DNA from: Indolivaga alginatilytica
Lineage (GTDB): Bacteria; Bacteroidota; Bacteroidia; Bacteroidales; Dysgonomonadaceae
Reading direction: 5' to 3'
Length of the DNA stretch: 41,587 nucleotides
Assembly: GCF_003201355.1 (NCBI RefSeq)
Contig: NZ_QICL01000038.1
Location: 1 to 41,587, forward strand
Each line of letters starts with the position of its first letter. The first letter of the stretch is position 1. The notes beneath the pieces are model-generated. The model was not told where the DNA came from and did no database searches. It saw only the letters and a program-made list of their open reading frames with translations. A program made the position numbers and the translations under genes. Below are positions 17,057 through 28,320 of this stretch, piece after piece.

Positions 17057-20000
17057 ATGAAAGAAAAGGTAAGAAAAAGTTGTGTGTCAATGTTCCTCTT
17101 TTGCTTGATAGGAATATTGTCGTTATCAACAACGTATGCCCAAAGTGGTTCCGCAGGAATTATCAGCGGAAATGTAAAAGATTCACAGGGCGAAACTATT
17201 ATTGGAGCGAGTGTCGTTGTAAAAGGATCGACAGTCGGAACGGTAACAGATTTTAATGGTAATTTTCAAGTGAATGCCTCGACAGGTAATACTCTTGTTA
17301 TCTCTTACATAGGATACAAGCCACAGGAAATTGTTGTAGGAAATCAAAAAAACATCAGCATCGTTATGAAAGACGATACTGAATTGTTGAGTGAAGTAGT
17401 AGTAATTGGTTATGGTAGCGTGAAGAAAAATGATGCTACAGGATCGGTTGTCGCTATTAAAATCGATGAAAAAGAGCACGGATTTGCAACTACAGCTCAA
17501 GACCTGTTGATGGGTAAAATTGCCGGGGTTGCAGTTACAACAAGTGGAGGTCGTCCTGGTGATGGAGCCACTATCCGTATTCGTGGAGGTTCTTCATTAA
17601 CAGCAACTAACGATCCGTTGATAATAATTGACGGAGTCTTTATGAGTAATGATCTTGTAGGATCTTCGAATCCCCTTAGTTTATTAAACCCGAATGATAT
17701 TGAAACTTTTACGGTGTTGAAAGATGCATCGGCTACAGCGATCTACGGATCGAGAGCCTCAAACGGTGTTATCTTGGTAACAACAAAAAAAGGAGTTAGC
17801 GGCGGTAAATTAAAGGTGACCTATGATGGAAACTTCTCATTAAGCACAAGAAGAAACAGTGTTGATCTTTTGACTGCTAATGAGTTTCGTAATTTTGTTG
17901 ATACTCGTTTTGCGAATGACGACAGACATAGCGTTGTTATGGCTATGATGGGACAGGCAAATACTAATTGGCAAGATGAAATATTTCAAACAGGTTTTAA
18001 TACCGACCAAAACATAAGTATATATGGTTCGATCGGGAAAGCCGTTCCATTCCGCACTTCGGTAGGTTATACCAATGAAGAAGGTATACTTAGAACTTCA
18101 AGTATGGAGAGAGTTACTGCTAATATCTCTTTAACACCTTCTTTATTCGACGATCATTTGAAATTGAATATTAACGGTAAGGGAATGTTTTCTCATACTC
18201 GTTTTGCTGAAACAGGAGCTATCGGTTCTGCATTAAGCTTCGACCCGACACAGCCGGTTATGAATGGCAGTCAATGGGGAGGATTTTTTACTTGGACAGA
18301 TACGGACGGAAATTTAGCTCCTATAGCCGGCAAAAATCCGGTAGCTATGTTGGAGATGCAAAATAACAGAGCTAATGTTCGTAATTTCATTGGTAATGTT
18401 CAGGCTGACTATAAACTGCATTTCTTTCCTGATTTGAGATTAAACTTAAATGTAGGTTTGGATATTGCTACAACCGGCGGTACCGATTTTAAAGATCCGT
18501 TCAATCCGACAGTTTACAGCCAGAATGATGAGCAAAGTGGTCAACGAAAGGATTTTACTAATTTCAGGAATAACCAGTTAATGGAGTTCTATGGACAATA
18601 TATAAAAGATGTGGCATCTCTGAAGAGCAAGTTCGATGTAATGGGTGGTTACTCATGGCAGCATAATAAGAAAACAAGCGATGAAGACTTATGGTATGTT
18701 TCTAAAGTAGATAACTCTAATATAGCAGAGATGAATCCGGGTGAAGACTATTATAAATTTAAAGAATATTATCTGATATCTTTCTTTGGACGTTTTAACT
18801 ACACATTCAACGATAAATATTTGTTGACAGCTACAGTTCGTAGAGATGGATCATCACGTTTTAATAAAGACAATCGTTGGAGTGTATTCCCTTCTGTTGC
18901 ATTTGCTTGGAAAATGAAAGAAGAAACATTCCTGAAAGATGTTTCTGTATTAAGTGATCTTAAACTGCGTGTGGGATGGGGTAAAACCGGTCAGCAAGAT
19001 TTAGGTGACGATTATTTCTATCCTTCGAGCCCTTCTTATATGATTGGTGGAGGTCAGGCTTATTATCCGTTAGGGTTAAACGAAAATGGTACGATTAACT
19101 GGGTGAAATCGATGCGACCAAACGGTTATAATCCGCTTTTGAAATGGGAAACTACTACTACATGGAACTTCGGTCTTGATTATGGATTCTTAAATAATCG
19201 TATCAATGGAGCCGTAGATGTATATTTCCGCGAAACAACAGACCTGTTGAATAAAGAAGCTCCGGTAGTAGCAGGAACAAGCCCGGCTGAATTATTGCCA
19301 CAAAATATTGGAACAATGGAGAATAAAGGGATTGAATTTGCAATTAATGCCCGTCCGATTGTATCAAAAGAATTTGAATGGCAAGTAGGATTTAATGTTG
19401 CTTATAATAAAAGCGAGATCACAAAGCTGACTGCTACTCAGGATCCTGGTTTTAAAGGAATCACTACCGGATCTACCGGTGGAGATGGAGGCCTGAACGC
19501 TCAAATCTATGCTACCGGTTATGCTCCTAGAACATATTTTGTATATGAACAAGTATATGATAATAATGGAAAACCATTGGAAGGTGTGTATGTAGATAGA
19601 AACAAAGACGGTAAGGTAGATGAAAATGACTTATACTACTATAAGAAACCTGCTGCAGATGTACTTATGGGATTCAATTCAAAATGGCTATATAAGAATT
19701 GGGATTTAGGTTTTAATGGACGTATATCTTTAGGTAATTACGTTTATAATGCCAGCGAAGCAAATACTGCCGACGTTAGCTTAACGTCAATCTATGCAAA
19801 TAGTGTTTTCCTAACAAACAGACCGGCACGGGCATTAGAAACTAATTTCTTATCGAAACAGGCTTTGTCTGATCACTATGTACAAAACGGCTCGTTCCTT
19901 AAAATAGATAATATCACTTTAGGGTATACATTTAATGGCTTGTTCAAAAGTGCAACATCTGCCCGTGTTTATGGAATAGTTCAGAACCCGATTGTTATAA

Positions 20001-20101
20001 CTAAATATCGGGGGTTAGATCCTGAAGTATATGATGGTATGGACTACAATTTTTACCCAAGACCATTGATATTTATGTTAGGTTTAAATTTGAACTTTTA
20101 A
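17057..20101 (+). CDS. susC: SusC-like TonB-dependent outer-membrane glycan transporter
   Basis: 1014 residues from ATG 17057 (the TTG six bases earlier only adds two residues). Signal peptide, then a carboxypeptidase-regulatory-like domain (GIISGNVKDSQGETIIGASVVVKG...VISYIGYKPQE, about 35-115), a TonB box region (LSEVVVIGYG), the plug domain (LLMGKIAGVAVTTSGGRPGDGATIRIRGGSS...IIIDGVF, about 150-250) and a beta barrel ending LGLNLNF with the terminal aromatic residue. It imports oligosaccharides using energy from TonB/ExbBD. susD follows 13 bases downstream. The neighbouring GH13 and GH97 genes point to starch or glycogen oligosaccharides. Confidence 0.93.
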   Translation: MKEKVRKSCVSMFLFCLIGILSLSTTYAQSGSAGIISGNVKDSQGETIIGASVVVKGSTVGTVTDFNGNFQVNASTGNTLVISYIGYKPQEIVVGNQKNISIVMKDDTELLSEVVVIGYGSVKKNDATGSVVAIKIDEKEHGFATTAQDLLMGKIAGVAVTTSGGRPGDGATIRIRGGSSLTATNDPLIIIDGVFMSNDLVGSSNPLSLLNPNDIETFTVLKDASATAIYGSRASNGVILVTTKKGVSGGKLKVTYDGNFSLSTRRNSVDLLTANEFRNFVDTRFANDDRHSVVMAMMGQANTNWQDEIFQTGFNTDQNISIYGSIGKAVPFRTSVGYTNEEGILRTSSMERVTANISLTPSLFDDHLKLNINGKGMFSHTRFAETGAIGSALSFDPTQPVMNGSQWGGFFTWTDTDGNLAPIAGKNPVAMLEMQNNRANVRNFIGNVQADYKLHFFPDLRLNLNVGLDIATTGGTDFKDPFNPTVYSQNDEQSGQRKDFTNFRNNQLMEFYGQYIKDVASLKSKFDVMGGYSWQHNKKTSDEDLWYVSKVDNSNIAEMNPGEDYYKFKEYYLISFFGRFNYTFNDKYLLTATVRRDGSSRFNKDNRWSVFPSVAFAWKMKEETFLKDVSVLSDLKLRVGWGKTGQQDLGDDYFYPSSPSYMIGGGQAYYPLGLNENGTINWVKSMRPNGYNPLLKWETTTTWNFGLDYGFLNNRINGAVDVYFRETTDLLNKEAPVVAGTSPAELLPQNIGTMENKGIEFAINARPIVSKEFEWQVGFNVAYNKSEITKLTATQDPGFKGITTGSTGGDGGLNAQIYATGYAPRTYFVYEQVYDNNGKPLEGVYVDRNKDGKVDENDLYYYKKPAADVLMGFNSKWLYKNWDLGFNGRISLGNYVYNASEANTADVSLTSIYANSVFLTNRPARALETNFLSKQALSDHYVQNGSFLKIDNITLGYTFNGLFKSATSARVYGIVQNPIVITKYRGLDPEVYDGMDYNFYPRPLIFMLGLNLNF

Positions 20102-20114
20102 TAATTGAAGACTC

Positions 20115-21671
20115 ATGAAAGATAAAATGATAAAAGGTAAGAAATTACTATATATACTATTTTCAATTGCTTTGGCAATACCATTCACCTCGTGTCTGGA
20201 TGATTTGAACACAACACCTGAGGGACCTAATGTTTCACTTGATCCTTATGCTGATGCTTCAAATTATCCAATGTTGGTAGCAAAAGTATATTCGGGTTTT
20301 AGTAAACTAGGTATAACAGGGCCTGATGGAGATGGTGATATACCTTCTTCTCCCGATAAAGGAAAAACAACTTTTCTAAGAACATATTTCAATGTACAAG
20401 AGCTAACTTCGGATGAGGCTAAATGTGCATGGAGTGATACTGATGAGAAAAATTATTCTCAAACACTGCTTACTCCTGATAATTATATCGGTTACATGCT
20501 CTATCAACGTTGTATGCTAAATATTGTATTTGCAAATGAATTCTTGAGAAATACTCAAGTTCCAAGAGTAGAAGTGGCAAATTTAGATCGCTCAAGAGCC
20601 GAAGTACGTGTTCTGAGAGCAATGAACTATTACTTTTTGCTTGATATATATGGAAATCCGGGTTGGGTTACAGAAGAACATCCGGTAACTCGCTTGCCAC
20701 AACAATTAGGACGAGAAGGTATGTTTAACTGGGTAGAGAGTGAATTGCTGGACATTGAGAAAAGTGGCTTGCTGTTAGACCAATCCGCCTCGACTTATGG
20801 ACTGATAACTAATCAGGTTGTACAAACCGTTTTAGCTAAAATGTATATCAATGCTGAAGTTTATACAGGAAAACCTCGTTGGAATGATGCTTTGGCATAT
20901 GCTAAAAAAGTGACTTCATATTCAAATTTACAATTGGAAGGTACATATCAGAATCTTTTTTGTGCAGATAATGACAGATCGAAAGAGATTATATTTACGC
21001 TGCCTTATGATAATAAGATGGCTACAGATTGGGGAGGAATCGTATTCGTAATGGCATCTTCAACAGGTGGTGATATGCTTAGCTTATTGGATTTCACTGC
21101 ATCTTGGAGTGGAAACAGAGCAACTCAACAATTGACTAACCTGTTTGCAGGTAATGATAAACGAGCATTGTTTTTCAAAACAGATCGTGACCAGATTATG
21201 ACCGACCTTAGTAACTTCAATAAAGGGTGGTCTGTTATGAAATTTACAAATAAAGGATGGGACGGGGTTCCTAATCCACTTGGTGCCGTACAATGGGTGG
21301 ATACCGATTATCCTTTATTCAGATTAGCTGATGTTATACTTATACAAGCTGAGGCTGAACTAAGATTAGGTGATGCAAATGCTGTAAATTCATACAATAA
21401 AGTTCATGCTCATCCAAGAACCGGACTAAGTGCAGTAACATCTATTACATTGCAGGATATACTTAACGAAAGAGGACGCGAATTGTATTGGGAAGGACAA
21501 AGAAGAACAGACTTGATTCGTTTTGGCAAATTTACCAAAGGTTATAATTGGGCATGGAAAGGTGGAGCACAAAATGGGGTAGATATAGATGATAAATATA
21601 ATCTTCTTCCTATTAGTACAAAGCACCTTACAGGTAACCCTGCTTTGGTACAAAATCCATTATACAAGTAA
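20115..21671 (+). CDS. susD: SusD-like surface glycan-binding lipoprotein
   Basis: 518 residues. The leader ends in a lipobox (IPFTSC) followed by LDDLN, so it is an outer-membrane lipoprotein that caps the SusC barrel. The N-terminal TPR-like helices hold RSRAEVRVLRAMNYYFLLDIYG near 160, a strong SusD signature. The C-terminal part has LFRLADVILIQAEAELRLGD and ERGRELYWEGQRRTDLIRFGKF, the usual RagB/SusD ending. A second in-frame ATG at 20127 is an equally good start. Same operon as susC. Confidence 0.93.
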   Translation: MKDKMIKGKKLLYILFSIALAIPFTSCLDDLNTTPEGPNVSLDPYADASNYPMLVAKVYSGFSKLGITGPDGDGDIPSSPDKGKTTFLRTYFNVQELTSDEAKCAWSDTDEKNYSQTLLTPDNYIGYMLYQRCMLNIVFANEFLRNTQVPRVEVANLDRSRAEVRVLRAMNYYFLLDIYGNPGWVTEEHPVTRLPQQLGREGMFNWVESELLDIEKSGLLLDQSASTYGLITNQVVQTVLAKMYINAEVYTGKPRWNDALAYAKKVTSYSNLQLEGTYQNLFCADNDRSKEIIFTLPYDNKMATDWGGIVFVMASSTGGDMLSLLDFTASWSGNRATQQLTNLFAGNDKRALFFKTDRDQIMTDLSNFNKGWSVMKFTNKGWDGVPNPLGAVQWVDTDYPLFRLADVILIQAEAELRLGDANAVNSYNKVHAHPRTGLSAVTSITLQDILNERGRELYWEGQRRTDLIRFGKFTKGYNWAWKGGAQNGVDIDDKYNLLPISTKHLTGNPALVQNPLYK

Positions 21672-21740
21672 GATTAATTAATAGTAAGGTATAAATACAA
21701 TATCTCAATAATTAAATATAATTATCTCTTGTACTTATAC

Positions 21741-21770
21741 TTGCCAAAGTAACAAAAAGGTCTGAGACCT
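21741..21770. repeat. dispersed palindrome, copy 4
   Basis: TTGCCAAAGTAACAAAA flank then AAGGTCTGAGACCT. It sits between susD and the susE-like gene, 18 bases before the latter, with the flank distal to the downstream gene. Confidence 0.78.
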
Positions 21771-21788
21771 CAATAAAGAAAAAGCATT

Positions 21789-22865
21789 ATGAAAATAAAA
21801 AATATATTATTCTTAATGGCCGTTATATTTGCTTTTGTCTCATGTAACGACGATACAGATCCGGTTCTACCTCAATACAAGGCTTCAGTATTGACCCATC
21901 CTACCGATGATACGCTTTATGAATTGAAGCAGGTGGATGCTGCAAATACTCTATTCTCACTGGATTGGAAAGCCTATAATCAAAAAGATCTTTTGGTAGG
22001 TGCTGTAACATACTGGATACAGGTTGATACGATAGGTAATAATTTTGCCAATGCGCAAACCCTAAAACAGGTTCCGGGAGTTAATGAAGATGCAGAATCA
22101 ACAAACTATACAGCCTCATTAACTGTTGAAGAGGTAAACAAGGTACTTAATGGTTTACGTTTGCCAGTAGGTAGTATCTCGAATGTAGAGATTCGCGTAA
22201 TCACTCGTGTTGGGAATATTTTGGTCGAAGCTTCGGCATCAAATATATTTCAAGCAAGATTTATTCCATACAAAGCTATAGATACCTCGTCATTGTATAT
22301 GATAGGAGCTGACTTTGGAAATTGGGACTGGAGTTCATCAGGAGTTGTTGAAATGGTTCCAGTAAATGGTCTGGACGGTGTGTTCTGGTGCATCAATTAT
22401 TTTACTAAGAGTAATGGGTTTAAATGGGCTCCTAAGAAAGCTTGGGGTGATGATTTTGCTGAATTAGCAAACAAATCAGGTTATACCGTAACTGATGGAA
22501 ATGCCTTTGTACCGGCTGACGGACTATACATGGTTTATGTTGATTATCCGGGTGAAAAAATAACTATTGCACCGGCTAAAGTATATGGTATGGGTAACTG
22601 CTTCGGTGGTTGGGATGCTGATAAATTCCCATTTACTAATGATGGAAAGACTACATCGATAGTTACTACCGGTGAGGGAGAATTAAGAATGTATGCAGGA
22701 TTACCTTCCGGAGTTACCGGTACTGACTGGTGGACAAGAGAATTTATCATTCTTAATGGAAAAATCGCTTATCGAGGTAAAGGCGATGATCAGGAGCGAG
22801 TGAAAGTACAAGCCGGTAAAACGGTTACTCTTGATTTTAAAGCAGGTACAGGAACTATTAAGTAA
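21789..22865 (+). CDS. susE: SusE-like starch-binding outer-membrane lipoprotein
   Basis: 358 residues. Lipobox FAFVSC followed by NDDTD, giving a surface lipoprotein. The N-terminal half resembles the SusE fibronectin-like domain (SLDWKAYNQKDLLVGAVTYWIQVD). Two tandem glycan-binding modules follow, one at about 175-255 (LYMIGADFGNWDWS... FKWAPKKAWGDDF) and one at about 262-358 (MGNCFGGWDADKFPF... GKTVTLDFKAGTGTIK). Aromatic residues in NWDW and GGWD are typical of maltodextrin platforms. It would hold glucan at the cell surface beside SusCD. No separate SusF is present. A terminator follows. Confidence 0.82.
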   Translation: MKIKNILFLMAVIFAFVSCNDDTDPVLPQYKASVLTHPTDDTLYELKQVDAANTLFSLDWKAYNQKDLLVGAVTYWIQVDTIGNNFANAQTLKQVPGVNEDAESTNYTASLTVEEVNKVLNGLRLPVGSISNVEIRVITRVGNILVEASASNIFQARFIPYKAIDTSSLYMIGADFGNWDWSSSGVVEMVPVNGLDGVFWCINYFTKSNGFKWAPKKAWGDDFAELANKSGYTVTDGNAFVPADGLYMVYVDYPGEKITIAPAKVYGMGNCFGGWDADKFPFTNDGKTTSIVTTGEGELRMYAGLPSGVTGTDWWTREFIILNGKIAYRGKGDDQERVKVQAGKTVTLDFKAGTGTIK

Positions 22866-22880
22866 ACAAAATACTATTTA

Positions 22881-22915
22881 CTAAAAAGGCATGGAGGCTT
22901 TCCGTGCCTTTTTAG
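22881..22915 (+). terminator. terminator of the susCDE operon
   Basis: CTAAAAAGGCA (22881-22891) pairs perfectly with TGCCTTTTTAG (22905-22915), an 11-bp stem with a built-in T run. It implies the amylase has its own promoter in 22916-23084. Confidence 0.85.
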
Positions 22916-23084
22916 TATTTACTGACTATTTAATAACTAAATGTATTTAATGTCACATTCAAAAGTCATAACTAACAGTCGTTGTTATACATGGATTGAT
23001 ATGCGAATTTTGTTAAAAAAGAAGGAGTAAGTTTATTTGCTCCAACGATTATTTAACCTCAAGAACTGATTAAATAATAGCACC

Positions 23085-25820
23085 ATGAAGAAATCTATCT
23101 ATTTTATATTGTTCCTGTTTATTCCCTTATGGATACAGGCACAAATTATTACTACCAATCCGACCTTTCTTACAGATGATGTTGCCTCAGAAATCATTTT
23201 CGATGCATCTGAAACAGCACTCAATAATTATACAGGGAATGATGTGTATGCACATACAGGAGTTATTACGGATAAAAGTGCTTCTAGTTCCGATTGGAAG
23301 TATGCTCCTACCTGGCTCGATAATAGTGACAAATATAAATTAAGCGCACTCGGAAGTAATAAATGGAAATTGAGCATGCCTTCGGGTATTCGCTCTTACT
23401 ATGGAGTTCCCGCAGGAGAGAAAATACTTAAGCTCGCTTTTGTATTTCGTAATGCTGACGGATCAAAAGAAGGAAAAGACAATGGCAAAGACATATTAGT
23501 TGATGTACACGAAAAGGGCTTAATAGTAAGTTTCGAAACACCTCTTGGAGATCAACTACTGGAAAAGAATACTTCTTTAGCCGTAAAAGCTAAAAGCTCT
23601 GAGATAACTACGCTTAAACTTTATCTAAACGATACACAATTAGCGAAATCCGACAATGTAACATCTATATCTTATACTCATAAATTTGATAAAGAAGGAA
23701 CCTTTTGGTTAATAGCAGAGGCTGGTATTAGTCCATCGATAGTCAGAGATAGCATCTACGTAAATGTAAAGAAAGATCAGGTAAGTTTACCCCTTCCCTC
23801 CAATGTAAGAGCAGGAGTTAATTATATAGATGATAATACAGCAACAGTTGTATTATATGCACCCAATAAACAGAGTGCATATTTGATTGGAGATTTTAAT
23901 GACTGGAAGATCGACAATAATTATATGCTTAACAAAGCAGGTGATTATTGGTGGATAACAGTCTCAAATTTAGAAAAGAATAAAGAATATGCATTTCAAT
24001 ACCTGATTGATGGAATGGTAAAGGTTGCAGATCCGTATACTGATAAAGTTCTCGATCCTTGGAATGATTCATATATCCCGACAACTGTATATCCTAATTT
24101 GAAAACATATCCAACAGGGAAAACAGAAGGTATAGTCTCTGTAATGCAAACGGGGCAAACTCCGTATACTTGGAAAACAAAAAACTTTACACCCGCAGAA
24201 AAAGAGAAACTGGTAATTTATGAACTTCTTATTCGTGATTTTACAAAAGAACATAGTTTTGAATCGACTATGCAAAAGCTTGACTATTTGCAATCACTAG
24301 GAATAAATGCAATTGAATTATTGCCTATCAACGAATTCGAACGAAACAGCAGTTGGGGATATAATCCATCGTTTTATTTTGCCGTAGATAAGTATTACGG
24401 AACAAAAGATGCCTTCAAAGCATTTGTTGATGAATGTCACAGTAGAGGTATGGCTGTAATTATAGATATGGTGTTGAACCATTCTTACGGTCAATCACCA
24501 TTCGTGAAGATGTATTGGGATAATGCAAATAACCGTCCTTCGGCAGATAACCCTTGGTATAATGTAGAATCGCCAAATAGTGCTTATAGTTGGGGATATG
24601 ACTTTAATCACGAGTCAGATCGAACCAAAGCTCTAGTTGATAGCATCAATAGTTATTGGATGAAAGAATATCAGGTAGACGGTTTTCGTTTCGACTTTAC
24701 AAAAGGATTTACCAATACCAAAGGTGACGGATGGGCTTATGATCAGGCACGTATTGATATTTTGAAACGAATGACTTCTGAAATTTATAAACGCAATTCG
24801 GATGCAATTGTCATAATGGAACATCTGGCTGACAATTCAGAAGAAAAAGTACTTTCGGATGCCGATATTATGCTTTGGGGTAATATCAATAATAACTACT
24901 GTGAGGCAGTTATGGGGTATACCGAAAACAACAAATCCGATTTGTCATGGGCTTTATATTCGAAACGAGGTTGGACAAAATCTAACTTAGTTGCTTATAT
25001 GGAAAGTCACGATGAAGAACGTATGGTGTTTAAAGCAAAAGCATATGGAAATTCATCGGGAACTTATAATATTAAGAACCAATCTACTGCTTTGGAACGT
25101 GCAGGATTGGCAGCGGCATTCTACCTGACTTTGCCCGGACCTAAAATGATCTGGCAATTTGGGGAGTTGGGATATGATTATTCGATTAATACATGTAGTG
25201 ACGGTACAACCATTTCGAACGACTGTCGTGTATCGGAGAAGCCTATCAGATGGGATTATGCGGATGATAAGGAGCGCAAAGCTCTTTATACTACTTACTC
25301 GAAACTTATCAATCTAAAAACTGAGAATAAAGTATTTGAATCTGTAAACATAGAACATTCTCTGACGGGAAGTCAAAAATATGTAGTATGGAAAGGTACA
25401 GATATGAATGCCTTTGTTGTAGGTAATTTTGATGTAGTGAGTGCTACTGCCAATGTAACATTGCCACGTAGTGGTGACTGGTATGATGCCTTTACGGGTG
25501 CAATGGTAAGTATTCCGTCAACAAATTATTCGGTAACATTGAATCCCGGAGAATATAAGTTTTATCTGGATAAAGGTAGTATTGCTTCTATTGAAGAAGA
25601 TATGTACGAGAATAATAAGTCCCTCATTATTCTTGATGATCGTATAGAATATACAGATGGTACTGCAAAAGCGATAACTATTTATGATTTGTCGGGCGTT
25701 GCCCTCTTGAATAAGACAAATACCGAATCTATCGTAACATCAACATTATCAAAAGGTATCTATATTGTGAAACTAAAACTGGCAGATAAGGTAGTCTCTC
25801 AAAAGTTTATCAAGAGATAA
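23085..25820 (+). CDS. GH13 alpha-amylase with CBM48-like domain and T9SS sorting tail
   Basis: 911 residues. Signal peptide, then N-terminal beta domains (20-225) and a CBM48/isoamylase-N-like module at about 230-325 (AYLIGDFNDWKIDNNYMLNK). The GH13 barrel has all four regions: IDMVLNH with D461 and H466, GFRFD with nucleophile D537, the acid/base E579 in IMEHLAD, and the region IV pair H642-D643 in ESHDEER. The C-terminal 75 residues (ITIYDLSGVALLNK...GIYIVKLKLADKVVSQKFIKR) match a type A T9SS sorting domain. It should cut alpha-1,4-glucan outside the cell and so replace the lipoprotein SusG of Bacteroides. No lipobox is present. Confidence 0.92.
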   Translation: MKKSIYFILFLFIPLWIQAQIITTNPTFLTDDVASEIIFDASETALNNYTGNDVYAHTGVITDKSASSSDWKYAPTWLDNSDKYKLSALGSNKWKLSMPSGIRSYYGVPAGEKILKLAFVFRNADGSKEGKDNGKDILVDVHEKGLIVSFETPLGDQLLEKNTSLAVKAKSSEITTLKLYLNDTQLAKSDNVTSISYTHKFDKEGTFWLIAEAGISPSIVRDSIYVNVKKDQVSLPLPSNVRAGVNYIDDNTATVVLYAPNKQSAYLIGDFNDWKIDNNYMLNKAGDYWWITVSNLEKNKEYAFQYLIDGMVKVADPYTDKVLDPWNDSYIPTTVYPNLKTYPTGKTEGIVSVMQTGQTPYTWKTKNFTPAEKEKLVIYELLIRDFTKEHSFESTMQKLDYLQSLGINAIELLPINEFERNSSWGYNPSFYFAVDKYYGTKDAFKAFVDECHSRGMAVIIDMVLNHSYGQSPFVKMYWDNANNRPSADNPWYNVESPNSAYSWGYDFNHESDRTKALVDSINSYWMKEYQVDGFRFDFTKGFTNTKGDGWAYDQARIDILKRMTSEIYKRNSDAIVIMEHLADNSEEKVLSDADIMLWGNINNNYCEAVMGYTENNKSDLSWALYSKRGWTKSNLVAYMESHDEERMVFKAKAYGNSSGTYNIKNQSTALERAGLAAAFYLTLPGPKMIWQFGELGYDYSINTCSDGTTISNDCRVSEKPIRWDYADDKERKALYTTYSKLINLKTENKVFESVNIEHSLTGSQKYVVWKGTDMNAFVVGNFDVVSATANVTLPRSGDWYDAFTGAMVSIPSTNYSVTLNPGEYKFYLDKGSIASIEEDMYENNKSLIILDDRIEYTDGTAKAITIYDLSGVALLNKTNTESIVTSTLSKGIYIVKLKLADKVVSQKFIKR

Positions 25821-25843
25821 ACAGACGGTTGCTTCATATAAAT

Positions 25844-25871
25844 AAAAGGTTGCAAACGTTTGCAACCTTTT
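25844..25871. promoter_or_regulatory. 28-bp perfect palindrome: LacI operator merged with a terminator stem
   Basis: The centre (25851-25864) is TGCAAACGTTTGCA, identical to the susC operator. The outer arms AAAAGGT and ACCTTTT extend it to 28 bp of perfect dyad symmetry, followed by ATTG. It lies 24 bases after the amylase stop and 125 bases before the first GH97 gene, so one sequence could act as terminator and operator. Confidence 0.75.
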
Positions 25872-25953
25872 ATTGTTAGTTAGACACTATTACTCAATGT
25901 AAATCAGAGTTAAATAAGCTTTTTTTGTACTACGATTAACTCACAATAATAAA

Positions 25954-28092
<2,139 letters not shown>

Positions 28093-28125
28093 TCAATCTA
28101 GGAAATAGTTCTTTTTTTTCATGGT

Positions 28126-28163
28126 AAAAGAGGGAGTATATGTTTACGTATGCTTCCTCTTTT
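28126..28163 (+). terminator. terminator after GH97 copy 1
   Basis: AAAAGAGG (28126-28133) pairs with CCTCTTTT (28156-28163), with partial pairing further in. It suggests that copy 2 has its own promoter in the 150 bases that follow. Confidence 0.65.
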
Positions 28164-28320
28164 CTTAGTTTCAAGTCTGATTATAATGATCAAGAATATA
28201 TTAATTAACATTTATATAGAACGAAATAGTGTATTGATAATGCTTTTACTCTATTTATTTTGAGTGGAAAAAGTTATCTTTACTTCAAATATCATGATAA
28301 CTCTTTCTAATAATACGAAT

